Origin: Gammaproteobacteria bacterium UBA2675 | GTDB taxonomy: Bacteria; Pseudomonadota; Gammaproteobacteria; Pseudomonadales; Pseudohongiellaceae | Direction of reading: 5' to 3' | Assembly: GCA_002354805.1 (NCBI GenBank) | Contig: DEMH01000012.1 | Coordinates: 124,001 to 188,000, forward strand | DNA: 64,000 nt | Shown: piece after piece, positions 44,871 through 53,212 of the stretch | Numbering within the stretch: the stretch's first letter is position 1 | Layout: every line of letters begins with the position of its first letter | Program-made: the position numbers and the translations under genes | The notes under the pieces: model-generated | What the model was told of the DNA's origin: nothing | The model's input: only the letters and a program-made list of their open reading frames with translations | Database searches by the model: none

Positions 44871-44928
44871 AAGGTCTCCAGAGACAGATCGGCAGATACA
44901 GCGTCAGTCAGACAGGTCATGACTGCGT

Positions 44929-45888
44929 TCAAGCCGACGGAACTCGCTCCAGAATCGTGCTGAGAACTTTATCGGGTGTAATGCCGCTGGCTTCCGCCTC
45001 AAAGCTGAGCAGTACCCGGTGTCGCAGCACGTCGAACATGACTGCCTGCACGTCGTCGGGGCTGACAAAATCCTTGCCCTTGATCCAGGCGTGGGCGCGG
45101 GCACAGCGATCCAGAGAGATCGTGCCCCGCGGGCTGGCACCGAAGTCAATCCAGCCGGCCAGGTCGTCGCCGTAGGTGGCCGGGTTACGCGTTGCCATGA
45201 TCAATTGAATGATGTATTCCTCAACAGCCGGCGTCATGTGCATGGCCAGGATCTCCTGGCGTGCAGCAAACAGATCTTCCTGGCTCATCACCTGGGGCGC
45301 TTCCGGCGCGACGTGGCGAGCCTCCTCGCGTACCAGGTGCAGAATGTCACGCTCTGCTTCGGTGTTGGGGTAACCAATGGAGACATGCATCAGGAAGCGG
45401 TCAAGCTGGGCTTCCGGCAGCGGATAGGTACCTTCCTGCTCGATCGGGTTCTGGGTCGCCATGACCAGGAACAGCGGTGGCAGCTGGAAGGATTCACGTC
45501 CGACAGATACCTGATGCTCGGCCATGGCCTCCAGCAGTGCTGACTGCACTTTGGCCGGAGCACGGTTGATTTCGTCAGCCAGAACCAGGTTGTGGAAAAT
45601 CGGGCCGGGCTGGAATCGGAAAGATCCATCTTCAGGGCGGAAGATTTCGGTACCGGTGATGTCGCTCGGCAGCAGGTCAGGAGTAAACTGGATGCGGTGG
45701 AAGTCGCCTTCAACGGCGCGGGAAAGATCTTTAATTGCCTTGGTCTTGGCCAGGCCAGGAGCCCCCTCTACCAGCAAGTGGCCATCCGCCAGCAGAGCGA
45801 TCAACAGACGGTCAACCAACTTCTCCTGTCCGATGATCTGCTGCGTCAACCAGGTCTTCAATGCTGTTATTGTATTGTGGTGGCTCAT
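44929..45888 (-). CDS. MoxR-family AAA+ ATPase
   Basis: A 319-residue chaperone-like ATPase, first gene of the cluster. Walker A is VEGAPGLAKTKAI, Walker B is LVLADEINRAPAKVQSALLEAM, and sensor and arginine-finger regions follow (ATQNPIEQEGTYPLPEAQLDRFLM). The ATG at 45888 is preceded by AGGA at seven bases; an upstream in-frame ATG would add 21 residues without a ribosome site. MoxR proteins are thought to help assemble or activate VWA-protein complexes at the membrane. Confidence 0.94.
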   Translation of the reverse strand: MSHHNTITALKTWLTQQIIGQEKLVDRLLIALLADGHLLVEGAPGLAKTKAIKDLSRAVEGDFHRIQFTPDLLPSDITGTEIFRPEDGSFRFQPGPIFHNLVLADEINRAPAKVQSALLEAMAEHQVSVGRESFQLPPLFLVMATQNPIEQEGTYPLPEAQLDRFLMHVSIGYPNTEAERDILHLVREEARHVAPEAPQVMSQEDLFAARQEILAMHMTPAVEEYIIQLIMATRNPATYGDDLAGWIDFGASPRGTISLDRCARAHAWIKGKDFVSPDDVQAVMFDVLRHRVLLSFEAEASGITPDKVLSTILERVPSA

Positions 45889-46044
45889 AAATTTTCCTGT
45901 AACGTGCTGCTGCTTAAACTTGGCGGAAGTCAGCGATTGTAACCAATTCAAAGTTTATGTCTAGCAGCCCGGCCAGTGAGTTTGTCGCAGAGTGTGGCAG
46001 CCATGTGACGGCAATTGGCATCGGCTTGAGGCGCCTGGCTGGTT

Positions 46045-46050
46045 TATAAT
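46045..46050 (+). promoter_or_regulatory. Probable -10 element of the pyrD promoter
   Basis: A perfect TATAAT lies 33 bases before the pyrD start in the moxR/pyrD divergent gap. No good -35 is placed at 16-18 bases. Confidence 0.4.
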
Positions 46051-46082
46051 GGTGATTTGCGTTCCCCTGGAGTGACAAGCCG

Positions 46083-47096
46083 ATGTACTCATTGATGCGG
46101 TCTGCGCTATTCGCGCTGCCGGAAGAAACATCTCACAGCGTTGCCCTGGGCAGCCTGGATCTTGCCAATTCACTGCATTTGAGCACGCTGCTCGGAGGCG
46201 CCCGCGCCGGCAGGGGCAAGCCGGTCAGGGTCATGGGTCTGGAGTTTCCCAATGCGCTTGGGCTGGCGGCAGGACTGGACAAGAACGCCGATCATATCGA
46301 CGGGCTGGCGGCGCTGGGTTTCGGTTTTGTTGAAATTGGTACAGTGACGCCACGTCCGCAACCCGGCAACCCGAAGCCACGCCTGTTTCGACTGCCGGCG
46401 CAACAGGCCATCATCAACCGCATGGGTTTCAACAATAAAGGTATCGACTACGCGCTGTCGCGTATTCAAAACAGCCGCTTCAAGGGCGTGCTGGGTATCA
46501 ACATCGGCAAGAATTTTGACACGCCGGTCGAACAGGCTGCCGAAGATTATCTGATTGGCCTGCGCAAGGCATGGCCACTGGCCAGCTACATTGTGGTTAA
46601 TCTGTCCTCACCCAATACGCCGGGCCTGCGCACGCTGCAGTATGGTGAAGAGCTGCGACGACTGCTGACGCTGTTGAAGGAAGAACAGCATCGTCTGGCC
46701 AGTGCCGACGGTCGCCAGGTCCCGCTGGTCATCAAAATTGCACCGGACCTCAATGACGAAGAACTGGGTTTGATTGCACGGACCTTGCTGGAGTTTGCGG
46801 TCGATGGCGTCAGCGCCACCAATACCACGCTGTCGCGCGATGGCGTGCAGGACAATCCGCGCCATGCCGAGGCAGGCGGTTTGAGTGGTACGCCATTGCG
46901 CGATAAATCCACACAGGTGATTGCCGGCCTGCACCGTGAACTCGATGGCCGACTGCCGATCATAGGCATCGGTGGTATTGGCTCGCTGCAGGACGCGCAG
47001 CAGAAGCTGGCAGCCGGTGCATCGCTTGTGCAGATATACAGTGGATTTATTTATCGCGGACCGGCACTGGTGCGCGAGATTGTTGAGGGACTATGA
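46083..47096 (+). CDS. pyrD: Dihydroorotate dehydrogenase (quinone), class 2
   Basis: A 337-residue FMN enzyme of pyrimidine synthesis that passes electrons to quinone and is attached to the inner membrane by its N-terminal helices. Signatures are GLAAGLDKNADHIDGLAALGFGFVEIGTVTPRPQPGNPKPR (first part), INRMGFNNKG, the NLSSPNTPGL segment with the catalytic serine, and VQIYSGFIYRGP. The last four bases overlap the next gene (ATGA). Confidence 0.97.
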   Translation: MYSLMRSALFALPEETSHSVALGSLDLANSLHLSTLLGGARAGRGKPVRVMGLEFPNALGLAAGLDKNADHIDGLAALGFGFVEIGTVTPRPQPGNPKPRLFRLPAQQAIINRMGFNNKGIDYALSRIQNSRFKGVLGINIGKNFDTPVEQAAEDYLIGLRKAWPLASYIVVNLSSPNTPGLRTLQYGEELRRLLTLLKEEQHRLASADGRQVPLVIKIAPDLNDEELGLIARTLLEFAVDGVSATNTTLSRDGVQDNPRHAEAGGLSGTPLRDKSTQVIAGLHRELDGRLPIIGIGGIGSLQDAQQKLAAGASLVQIYSGFIYRGPALVREIVEGL

Positions 47097-47368
47097 GCCA
47101 GCAGTCTGACAGTAACGCCGAGACACCGGCGATACTTTTGTATACCACCGCCGGATGTCATTTGTGCGAGCAGGCCGAAGCCTTGCTGGAGCCTGTAGTC
47201 ACGCTTAACAGGCTGCACTGGCGTCCGGTGGATATCGCAGAGTCCGAAGAGCTTGTGGAGCGCTATGGCCTGCGTATTCCCGTCATTCGCGTCGACGGTG
47301 CCAGTCAGGATCTGGGCTGGCCCTTTGATGAGCCGCAATTGCTGGACTATCTGTCGCGTCACCTTTGA
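47093..47368 (+). CDS. Glutaredoxin-like protein (DUF836 family)
   Basis: A 91-residue thioredoxin-fold protein. LLYTTAGCHLCEQAEALLEP carries a C-H-L-C redox pair, and RYGLRIPVIRVDG holds the conserved cis-proline. Such small proteins commonly follow housekeeping genes; the target is unknown. Overlap with pyrD suggests coupled translation, which could link thiol redox state to the flavoenzyme, but that is inference. Confidence 0.85.
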   Translation: MSQQSDSNAETPAILLYTTAGCHLCEQAEALLEPVVTLNRLHWRPVDIAESEELVERYGLRIPVIRVDGASQDLGWPFDEPQLLDYLSRHL

Positions 47369-47380
47369 CAACGCAAGCGA

Positions 47381-48175
47381 TCAGTCCGGCAGTTTAAACA
47401 GGCGCCGGGCGTTGGCGGTAGTCTCGGCGGCCACGTGTTCAACGGGGCGCTGGCAATGCTCTGCCACCACTCGCAGTACCTCTGGCAGCCAGGCGGGTTC
47501 ATTGCGCCGCGTTTTGGGTCGCGGCCGCAGGCTGCGCGGCAGCAGATAGGGCGCATCAGTTTCCAGCAGCAGTCGGTCCGCCGGAATATCCCTGACGAAC
47601 TCATGCAGGTGCGCGCCGCGCCGCTCATCACATATCCAGCCGGTAATGCCGATATGCATGTCCAGGTCCAGGTAGTCATACAGGGCCTGGCGCTGGTCAG
47701 TAAAGCAGTGCACCACGCCGCCGCTCAGTTGATCGCGAAACTCCTTGAGAATGGGCAGGAATCGATCATGGGCGTCACGCTGGTGCAGAAATACCGGTTT
47801 GCCGGTGTCGACGGCCATGGCCAGGTGTTCAGCAAACACCCGTTCCTGTGCCGGGCGCGGTGAGAAGTCCCGATTAAAATCCAGCCCTGTCTCACCAACG
47901 GCCTTGACCAGTGGGTCACCAAGCAGCTCACGGATGCCGGCAAGGACATCTGCGTCGGCATGCTGTGCTTCGTGCGGGTGAATACCGGCCGTGGCTGACA
48001 TGTCAGGCCACTTTTTACACAAGGCCAGCGCTTTCTGAGAGGCTGGCAGCGTGGTGCCTGTCACCAGGTAATGAACAAGCCCGGCAGCATGTGCGCGTTG
48101 CAACACGTCTTCCAGGTCGTGGTCGAATGATTCGTGGCCCAGGTTGGCGCCGATGTCGATTAGCTGTAAATTCAT
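47381..48175 (-). CDS. tatD: TatD-family metal-dependent DNase
   Basis: A 264-residue TIM-barrel hydrolase. It resembles E. coli TatD closely: DIGANLGHESFDHDLEDVL, TAGIHPHEA, VGETGLDFNRDFS, HCFTDQRQA, ITGWICDERRGAHL and LLLETDAPYLLPRSL. TatD has 3'-5' exonuclease activity and roles in DNA repair and RNA decay. No ribosome site precedes the ATG, and a TATAAT lies only eight bases upstream, so the message may be leaderless. Confidence 0.94.
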   Translation of the reverse strand: MNLQLIDIGANLGHESFDHDLEDVLQRAHAAGLVHYLVTGTTLPASQKALALCKKWPDMSATAGIHPHEAQHADADVLAGIRELLGDPLVKAVGETGLDFNRDFSPRPAQERVFAEHLAMAVDTGKPVFLHQRDAHDRFLPILKEFRDQLSGGVVHCFTDQRQALYDYLDLDMHIGITGWICDERRGAHLHEFVRDIPADRLLLETDAPYLLPRSLRPRPKTRRNEPAWLPEVLRVVAEHCQRPVEHVAAETTANARRLFKLPD

Positions 48176-48183
48176 GGCGCGCG

Positions 48184-48189
48184 ATTATA
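48184..48189 (-). promoter_or_regulatory. -10 element immediately upstream of tatD
   Basis: On the minus strand TATAAT ends eight bases before the tatD ATG. With transcription starting six to eight bases downstream, the transcript would begin at or next to the start codon. The -35 is weak (TTAATC at 17 bases). Confidence 0.4.
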
Positions 48190-48289
48190 GCAGTGGTATG
48201 CTGGCAGATTAAGCGGCTATCTAGGATAATGGCGCGCAAGTCAGGCCGCTTGACCGCGAAACACACCGAATAGCATTGGATAGCAGCAC

Positions 48290-49342
48290 ATGAATCAGCA
48301 ACACCTGCCAGAGAAAAAAGCACTCAACTGGGCCGAACTGGGATTTCAGTATCAATCTACCGAGTACCGGTTTCGGGCCGTGCACCGCAACGGTGAGTGG
48401 TCCGAGGGCGAACTGATCACCGATAAAATGATCAGTGTGCATGAGGGTGCACCGGCATTGCATTACGCCCAGCAGTGTTTTGAGGGCTTGAAGGCGCAAA
48501 CGGCTCCCGATGGCCGTGTGTTGTTGTTCCGTCCAGACCTGAATGCAGAACGTATGCGACAGGCTGCCGGTCGCCTGCTGATGCCGCATGTGCCTGAAGA
48601 GCTGTTTATAAAAGGTGTGGAATCAGCCGTGCGCGCCAATTATGCATGGATCCCGCCACATGGCTCCGGTGCTGCCCTGTATATTCGCCCGATGCTGATT
48701 GGTGTGGGCGAGAACCTGGGACTAAAAACCGCCAAAGAGTTTGAATTCCGCGTGTTTGTATCGCCGGTCGGACCCTACTACAAGAGCGCTGGTCTGGCGA
48801 CGATTTCACTGGCGGTGTCTGATCTGGATCGCGCCGCACCGGCGGGTACCGGTAATTACAAAATCGGCGCCAACTACGCGGGTGGTCTGCTGGCTACCCG
48901 TCAGGCGCAGGAGCTTGGCGCCAACGAAGCGCTGTTCCTGGACGCGCGCGAACGCCGCTACATTGATGAGGCCGGATCGGCCAATATCGTGGTTGCCATG
49001 ACCGGCGGCCGCTTTGTGACGCCTGGCTCCAGCGCAGTGCTGCCCAGTGTCACACGCCGTTCCATCATGGCGCTGGCTGAAAAAGAGCTGGGCCTGAAAA
49101 CCGAGCAGCGAGGTATCGATCTGCGCGGTGAGATTGCCGATTTTGAAGAGGTGGCAGCCTGCGGAACCGCTGCGGTCATTTCCCCGGTTGGCAAGATCCT
49201 GGTGGATGGAAACTGGCACAGCTTCTACGCCAACGGCGAAGAGCCGGGCCCGATCACCCAGAAACTTTACGAGCTGCTGGTGGGTATTCAGCGCGGTGAA
49301 ATCGCTGACAAATACCACTGGACACACGAAGTCAGCATCTGA
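48290..49342 (+). CDS. ilvE: Branched-chain amino acid aminotransferase
   Basis: A 350-residue fold-type IV PLP enzyme for the last step of valine, leucine and isoleucine synthesis. The PLP lysine lies in GTGNYKIGANYAGGLLATRQ. HYAQQCFEGLKAQ and EAGSANIVVAM are typical of the longer BCAT subgroup (~350 residues) rather than the ~308-residue E. coli type. It stands alone; the leu genes lie 26 kb away. Confidence 0.94.
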   Translation: MNQQHLPEKKALNWAELGFQYQSTEYRFRAVHRNGEWSEGELITDKMISVHEGAPALHYAQQCFEGLKAQTAPDGRVLLFRPDLNAERMRQAAGRLLMPHVPEELFIKGVESAVRANYAWIPPHGSGAALYIRPMLIGVGENLGLKTAKEFEFRVFVSPVGPYYKSAGLATISLAVSDLDRAAPAGTGNYKIGANYAGGLLATRQAQELGANEALFLDARERRYIDEAGSANIVVAMTGGRFVTPGSSAVLPSVTRRSIMALAEKELGLKTEQRGIDLRGEIADFEEVAACGTAAVISPVGKILVDGNWHSFYANGEEPGPITQKLYELLVGIQRGEIADKYHWTHEVSI

Positions 49343-49360
49343 CTGAATTCGCAGTAAAGC

Positions 49361-49389
49361 TTGACCCCCAGCGACCGAATCTTTATATA
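49361..49389 (+). promoter_or_regulatory. Predicted sigma-70 promoter for topA
   Basis: TTGACC and TATATA are separated by 17 bases, 91 bases before the topA ATG. This is among the best consensus matches in the window. Confidence 0.6.
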
Positions 49390-49404
49390 TGTCGGCTTCA
49401 TTGC

Positions 49405-49430
49405 GGGTGTGCTGCATAGCCAGCGCACCC
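49405..49430 (+). promoter_or_regulatory. Hairpin in the topA leader
   Basis: GGGTGTGCTG pairs with CAGCGCACCC over ten positions (one wobble) around a six-base loop. It lies in the ~85-base untranslated leader predicted from the promoter. Confidence 0.4.
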
Positions 49431-49479
49431 CATAAGCCACGGCGCCGATGTATATCAATTTCAGGAAATCAGTATTTTA

Positions 49480-52104
49480 ATGAGTAAATCTCTAGTCATA
49501 GTCGAGTCCCCCGCCAAGGCCAAAACCATCAACAAATATCTGGGCAGCGAGTTTGTTGTAAAGTCCAGTGTTGGCCATATTCGGGACCTGCCGGTATCAG
49601 GCAGCGGCAATAATACTGACCCTGCCGAACGGGCCAAAGAGGCCGCCAAGACGCGTGCCATGAGCCCGGAGAAGAAAGCGGCACACAAACAGAAAAAAGC
49701 GCGGGAGCAGTTGATCGCGCGCATGGGTGTGGATCCGGAACACGGCTGGAAGGCGCGTTATGAGATTCTGCCCGGCAAGGAAAAAGTGGTAGCCGAGCTC
49801 AAAAAGCTGGCCAAAAACGCCGACACCATCTACCTCGCAACGGACTTGGACAGAGAGGGGGAGGCCATTGCCTGGCACCTCCGCGAAGCCATTGGGGGTG
49901 ACGACAGCCGCTACCGCCGTGTCGTTTTTAATGAGATTACCAAGAAGGCCATCAACGAGGCATTTTCGCATCCCGGCGATCTGGACATGCGTTATGTCGA
50001 AGCACAGCAGGCGCGACGTTTTCTTGACCGTGTGGTCGGGTTTATGGTGTCGCCGCTGCTGTGGAGCAAGGTCGCCAGAGGCCTGTCTGCCGGACGTGTG
50101 CAATCGGTTGCAGTGCGCCTGATTGTTGAGCGCGAACGCGAAATTCGCAAGTTCATCCCGGAAGAATTCTGGGAGATGTATGCCGACACGCTGACGACCC
50201 ACAAGGACGAGCTGCGGCTGCAGGTTAACAAGCAGGCAGGTGAAAACTACCGCCCGGGCAGTGCCGATGAGTCCGCCCGCGCCGAGAAAGCGCTGGAACA
50301 GGCCAGGTTCATTGTCAGTGGGCGCGAAGACAAGCCGACCAGTTCCAAACCACGTCCACCACTGATCACCTCGACACTGCAACAGGCGGCGAGTACGCGA
50401 CTGGGTTTCGGTGTCAAGAAAACCATGACGCTGGCGCAACGACTGTACGAGGCGGGTTATATCACCTACATGCGTACTGACTCGACACACCTGAGCGCCG
50501 ATGCGCTGACCATGTGTCGTGACTATATCGAAGATAATTTTGGCAAACGCTACCTGACCGAAAAACCGGTGCAGTACAGCGCGCGCGAAGGGGCGCAGGA
50601 GGCACACGAAGCCATCCGCCCGACTGATGTCAACACAGCACCCACTCAGCTCTCCAATATGGAGCGTGATGCAGAACGCCTTTACGCACTGATCTGGGCG
50701 CATTTTGTGGCCTGTCAGATGCCGCCTGCGCGCTATCTGAGTTCAGTCATCACAGTTACAGCAGGTGACTTCGAGCTGCGCACCAAGGGTCGCATCATGC
50801 AGTTCGATGGTTATCTGAAAGTGCTGCCGTCCAAAGAAGAAGACGTGGTACTTCCAGATGTCAGCAAGGGCGAGGAGCTCAAGCTCAAGGCGCTGGATCC
50901 CAAGCAGAACTTTACCAAGCCGCCCGCGCGCTTCACGGAAGCCAGCCTTGTCAAAGAGCTGGAGAAGCGTGGTATTGGCAGGCCGTCAACCTATGCTTCT
51001 ATCATTTCCACCATTCAGGAGCGTGGTTACGTCAAGGTGGAAGGCCGTCGTTTCTTTGCGCAGAAGATGGGTGACATTGTCACCGAACGCCTGCATGAAA
51101 GTTTCACCGAGCTGATGGACTACGACTTCACAGCGCGAATGGAAGACTCGCTGGATGAAGTCGCCAACGGCGATAAAGACTGGAAACACTTGCTGGACGA
51201 TTTCTATCAGGATTTCACCGGCCAGCTGACCAAAGCCTCGTCATCTGATGACGAAGGCATGCGTGCCAATACGCCCACCGATACTGACATCAAGTGTCCG
51301 GACTGTGGCCGTCCCATGCAGATTCGTACCGCATCAACCGGTGTGTTCCTGGGATGTTCTGGTTATGCACTGCCGCCCAAGGAGCGCTGCAAAACAACCA
51401 TCAACCTGACGCCCGGCGAAGAAGCCATCAATATTGATGACGAGGAAGAGGCTGAAGCGCTGGAGAACCGCCGCCTGCGCGAACGGCACCGCTGCAAGTT
51501 GTGCAATACCAGCATGGACAGCTATCTGATCGACAGCACACGCAAGCTGCATGTGTGCGGCAACAATCCGGACTGCCCGGGTTACGAAGTAGAGCAGGGC
51601 AGCTTCAAAATCAAGGGCTACGATGGTCCGGTCATTGAGTGTGACAAGTGCGGCTCTGACATGCAGCTGAAGACAGGCCGTTTCGGCAAATATTTTGGGT
51701 GCACCAGTACCGAGTGTAAAAACACCCGCAAGCTGCTGCGCAGCGGCGAACCGGCGCCACCCAAGATGGATCCGGTGCCCATGCCCGAGCTGGCCTGCGA
51801 AAAGGTCGACGATCACTACGTGCTGCGCGATGGCGCGGCCGGTATATTTCTGGCTGCCAGCAAGTTCCCCAAGAACCGCGAAACACGTGCGCCGCTGCTG
51901 AAAGAATTACTGCCGCACAAAGATGAGATCGACAGCAAGTACAGCTATCTGTTCAAGGGACCGCTGGTCGACGGCGATGGTAACCCCACGATCGTACGCT
52001 TTAGCCGCAAGGCGAAGGAGCATTATCTGCTGACGGAAGTGGATAAAAAAGCCACAGGCTGGAAGGCTGTCTATAAGAACAACAAATGGGTAGTTGATAA
52101 GTAA
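49480..52104 (+). CDS. topA: DNA topoisomerase I
   Basis: An 874-residue type IA enzyme that relaxes negative supercoils. The Toprim domain starts LVIVESPAKAKTINKYLG with the acidic TDLDREGEAIAWHL. The strand-cleaving residue is Tyr330 in YITYMRTDST. The C-terminus carries three four-cysteine zinc ribbons (CPDCGRP..., CKLCNTS..., CDKCGSD...) and a basic end. Length is close to E. coli (865). It is convergent with lexA. Confidence 0.98.
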   Translation: MSKSLVIVESPAKAKTINKYLGSEFVVKSSVGHIRDLPVSGSGNNTDPAERAKEAAKTRAMSPEKKAAHKQKKAREQLIARMGVDPEHGWKARYEILPGKEKVVAELKKLAKNADTIYLATDLDREGEAIAWHLREAIGGDDSRYRRVVFNEITKKAINEAFSHPGDLDMRYVEAQQARRFLDRVVGFMVSPLLWSKVARGLSAGRVQSVAVRLIVEREREIRKFIPEEFWEMYADTLTTHKDELRLQVNKQAGENYRPGSADESARAEKALEQARFIVSGREDKPTSSKPRPPLITSTLQQAASTRLGFGVKKTMTLAQRLYEAGYITYMRTDSTHLSADALTMCRDYIEDNFGKRYLTEKPVQYSAREGAQEAHEAIRPTDVNTAPTQLSNMERDAERLYALIWAHFVACQMPPARYLSSVITVTAGDFELRTKGRIMQFDGYLKVLPSKEEDVVLPDVSKGEELKLKALDPKQNFTKPPARFTEASLVKELEKRGIGRPSTYASIISTIQERGYVKVEGRRFFAQKMGDIVTERLHESFTELMDYDFTARMEDSLDEVANGDKDWKHLLDDFYQDFTGQLTKASSSDDEGMRANTPTDTDIKCPDCGRPMQIRTASTGVFLGCSGYALPPKERCKTTINLTPGEEAINIDDEEEAEALENRRLRERHRCKLCNTSMDSYLIDSTRKLHVCGNNPDCPGYEVEQGSFKIKGYDGPVIECDKCGSDMQLKTGRFGKYFGCTSTECKNTRKLLRSGEPAPPKMDPVPMPELACEKVDDHYVLRDGAAGIFLAASKFPKNRETRAPLLKELLPHKDEIDSKYSYLFKGPLVDGDGNPTIVRFSRKAKEHYLLTEVDKKATGWKAVYKNNKWVVDK

Positions 52105-52454
52105 TCTGTGAAAGGCGCAGTGCCGCGCCATTGCTTCGTTAAAAACCGGCTCGGAAGGATCATTTACGTAATTGTAAACTCACCTCCCTCGCCGGTTTTT
52201 GCCTCGCACTGACACGACCCTGCACCTTTCACTCAAAGGTGACGTCGGGCTCGAAAAAATCTGCTAAAAACCTCTCCGCTAGGAATGTAAAAGCGCGTCA
52301 GCCGCCGGCAGTACTAGGCAAAAACAGGCGAAGAAGCGGACGACTGCATGGACGCAGGAGTTAGAGCGACGCAGGATGCCGAAGCCGAGTTTACGAGTAG
52401 TAAATGAGCATCTGAGACTGTTTTTAACGACGTAATGCCAAGGCTGATGCGCTT
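52105..52454. other. Convergent intergenic region topA/lexA
   Basis: About 350 bases without a gene. It holds a long topA terminator hairpin (52141-52200), a small hairpin CACCTTT/AAAGGTG (52223-52241) and most of a structured element with terminal inverted repeats (52288-52457) that reaches into the lexA stop codon. Confidence 0.65.
52141..52200 (+). terminator. Terminator-like long hairpin after topA
   Basis: AAAAACCGGC and GCCGGTTTTT (10 bp) close a 60-base structure with an inner TTTAC/GTAAA stem. The right arm ends in five T residues, so it can act as an intrinsic terminator for topA, and the left arm gives T residues for transcripts coming from lexA. Confidence 0.65.
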
Positions 52455-52457
52455 TTA
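52288..52457 (-). repeat. Structured element with terminal inverted repeats at the lexA 3' end
   Basis: TAAAAGCGCGTCAGCC (52288-52303) is complementary, with one wobble or mismatch, to GGCTGATGCGCTTTTA (52442-52457). Inside, GGCA/TGCC and AAAAACAG/CTGTTTTT extend the stem, leaving an ~85-base interior. The right arm includes the lexA stop codon TAA. Total length is 170 bases. Confidence 0.6.
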
Positions 52458-53081
52458 GCTGTGGCGGCGAATGACGCCGACACTTATGCCCTCAATCGTG
52501 AAAGCATCGCGGCGTAGATCAACCTCAATTGGTTCGTAGTCGTCGTTTTCGGGCATAAGGCGCAGGCGGTGGCGTTCGCTGGTTTCTTCCAGGCGTTTGA
52601 CGGTGACATCTTCTTCCAGGCGGGCGACGATGATGTCGCCGTGGCGGGCTTTGCTGGTCTTGTGCACGGCCAGCAGGTCGCCTTCGAAAATGCCGACATT
52701 GATCATGCTGGTGCCTTTGACGGTGAGCAGGTAGTCAGCGGCGGGGCTGAACATGGCGGCGGGCACATTGACGTATTCGTCAATGCACTCCTGGGCCAGT
52801 ATCGGGCTGCCGGCGGCAACCTGGCCAACAACCGGCAGACCCTGATTGGCGGCTTCGTCCTGATCGGCAAGGTCTGGCAGGCGGATGCCGCGCGAGGCGC
52901 CAGGCACGATTTCAATGGCCTTTTTGCGGGCCAGCGCCTTGAGGTGTTCCTCGGCGGCATTGGCCGATTTGAAACCCATTTTCTGGGCTATCTCCGAGCG
53001 CGTCGGCGGATAGCCGGTATCCTGCTGATATTCGCGGATAAACTCAAGAATCTGTGCCTGTCTTGGGGTCAGTGCCTGCAT
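52455..53081 (-). CDS. lexA: LexA SOS repressor
   Basis: A 208-residue repressor. The N-terminal winged helix (LTPRQAQILEFIREYQQDTG, RSEIAQKMGFKSANAAEEHL) binds SOS boxes. The C-terminal peptidase has cleavage site Ala90-Gly91 (VAAGSP) and the catalytic pair Ser125 (KGTSM) and Lys162 (VTVKRLE). The ATG at 53081 is chosen because AGG lies nine bases upstream; the ATG at 53090 is only one base from it. It is autoregulated through the adjacent SOS box. Confidence 0.97.
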   Translation of the reverse strand: MQALTPRQAQILEFIREYQQDTGYPPTRSEIAQKMGFKSANAAEEHLKALARKKAIEIVPGASRGIRLPDLADQDEAANQGLPVVGQVAAGSPILAQECIDEYVNVPAAMFSPAADYLLTVKGTSMINVGIFEGDLLAVHKTSKARHGDIIVARLEEDVTVKRLEETSERHRLRLMPENDDYEPIEVDLRRDAFTIEGISVGVIRRHS

Positions 53082-53108
53082 GGTACCCATCCTGTTGATC
53101 CATTCAGG

Positions 53109-53124
53109 CTGTGATTATATACAG
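53109..53124 (-). promoter_or_regulatory. LexA operator (SOS box)
   Basis: CTGTGATTATATACAG matches the gammaproteobacterial SOS consensus CTGT-N8-ACAG exactly at both half-sites. It overlaps the predicted lexA -10 hexamer, as expected for autorepression. Confidence 0.88.
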
Positions 53125-53141
53125 TTATGCGATCTGAACAA
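53114..53141 (-). promoter_or_regulatory. lexA promoter
   Basis: On the minus strand TTGTTC and TATAAT are separated by 16 bases. The -10 lies entirely within the SOS box. Confidence 0.6.
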
Positions 53142-53146
53142 GCCTT

Positions 53147-53175
53147 TTGTGGGATCGCTGGCGATAGGTGATAAT
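53147..53175 (+). promoter_or_regulatory. Predicted nagZ promoter
   Basis: TTGTGG and GATAAT are separated by 17 bases, 38 bases upstream of the chosen nagZ start. Its start region lies about 25 bases from the SOS box, so some LexA influence is possible but not indicated. Confidence 0.5.
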
Positions 53176-53212
53176 GTCACACATTAATAATCCCCGGATT
53201 CGAGAGGCCCCG

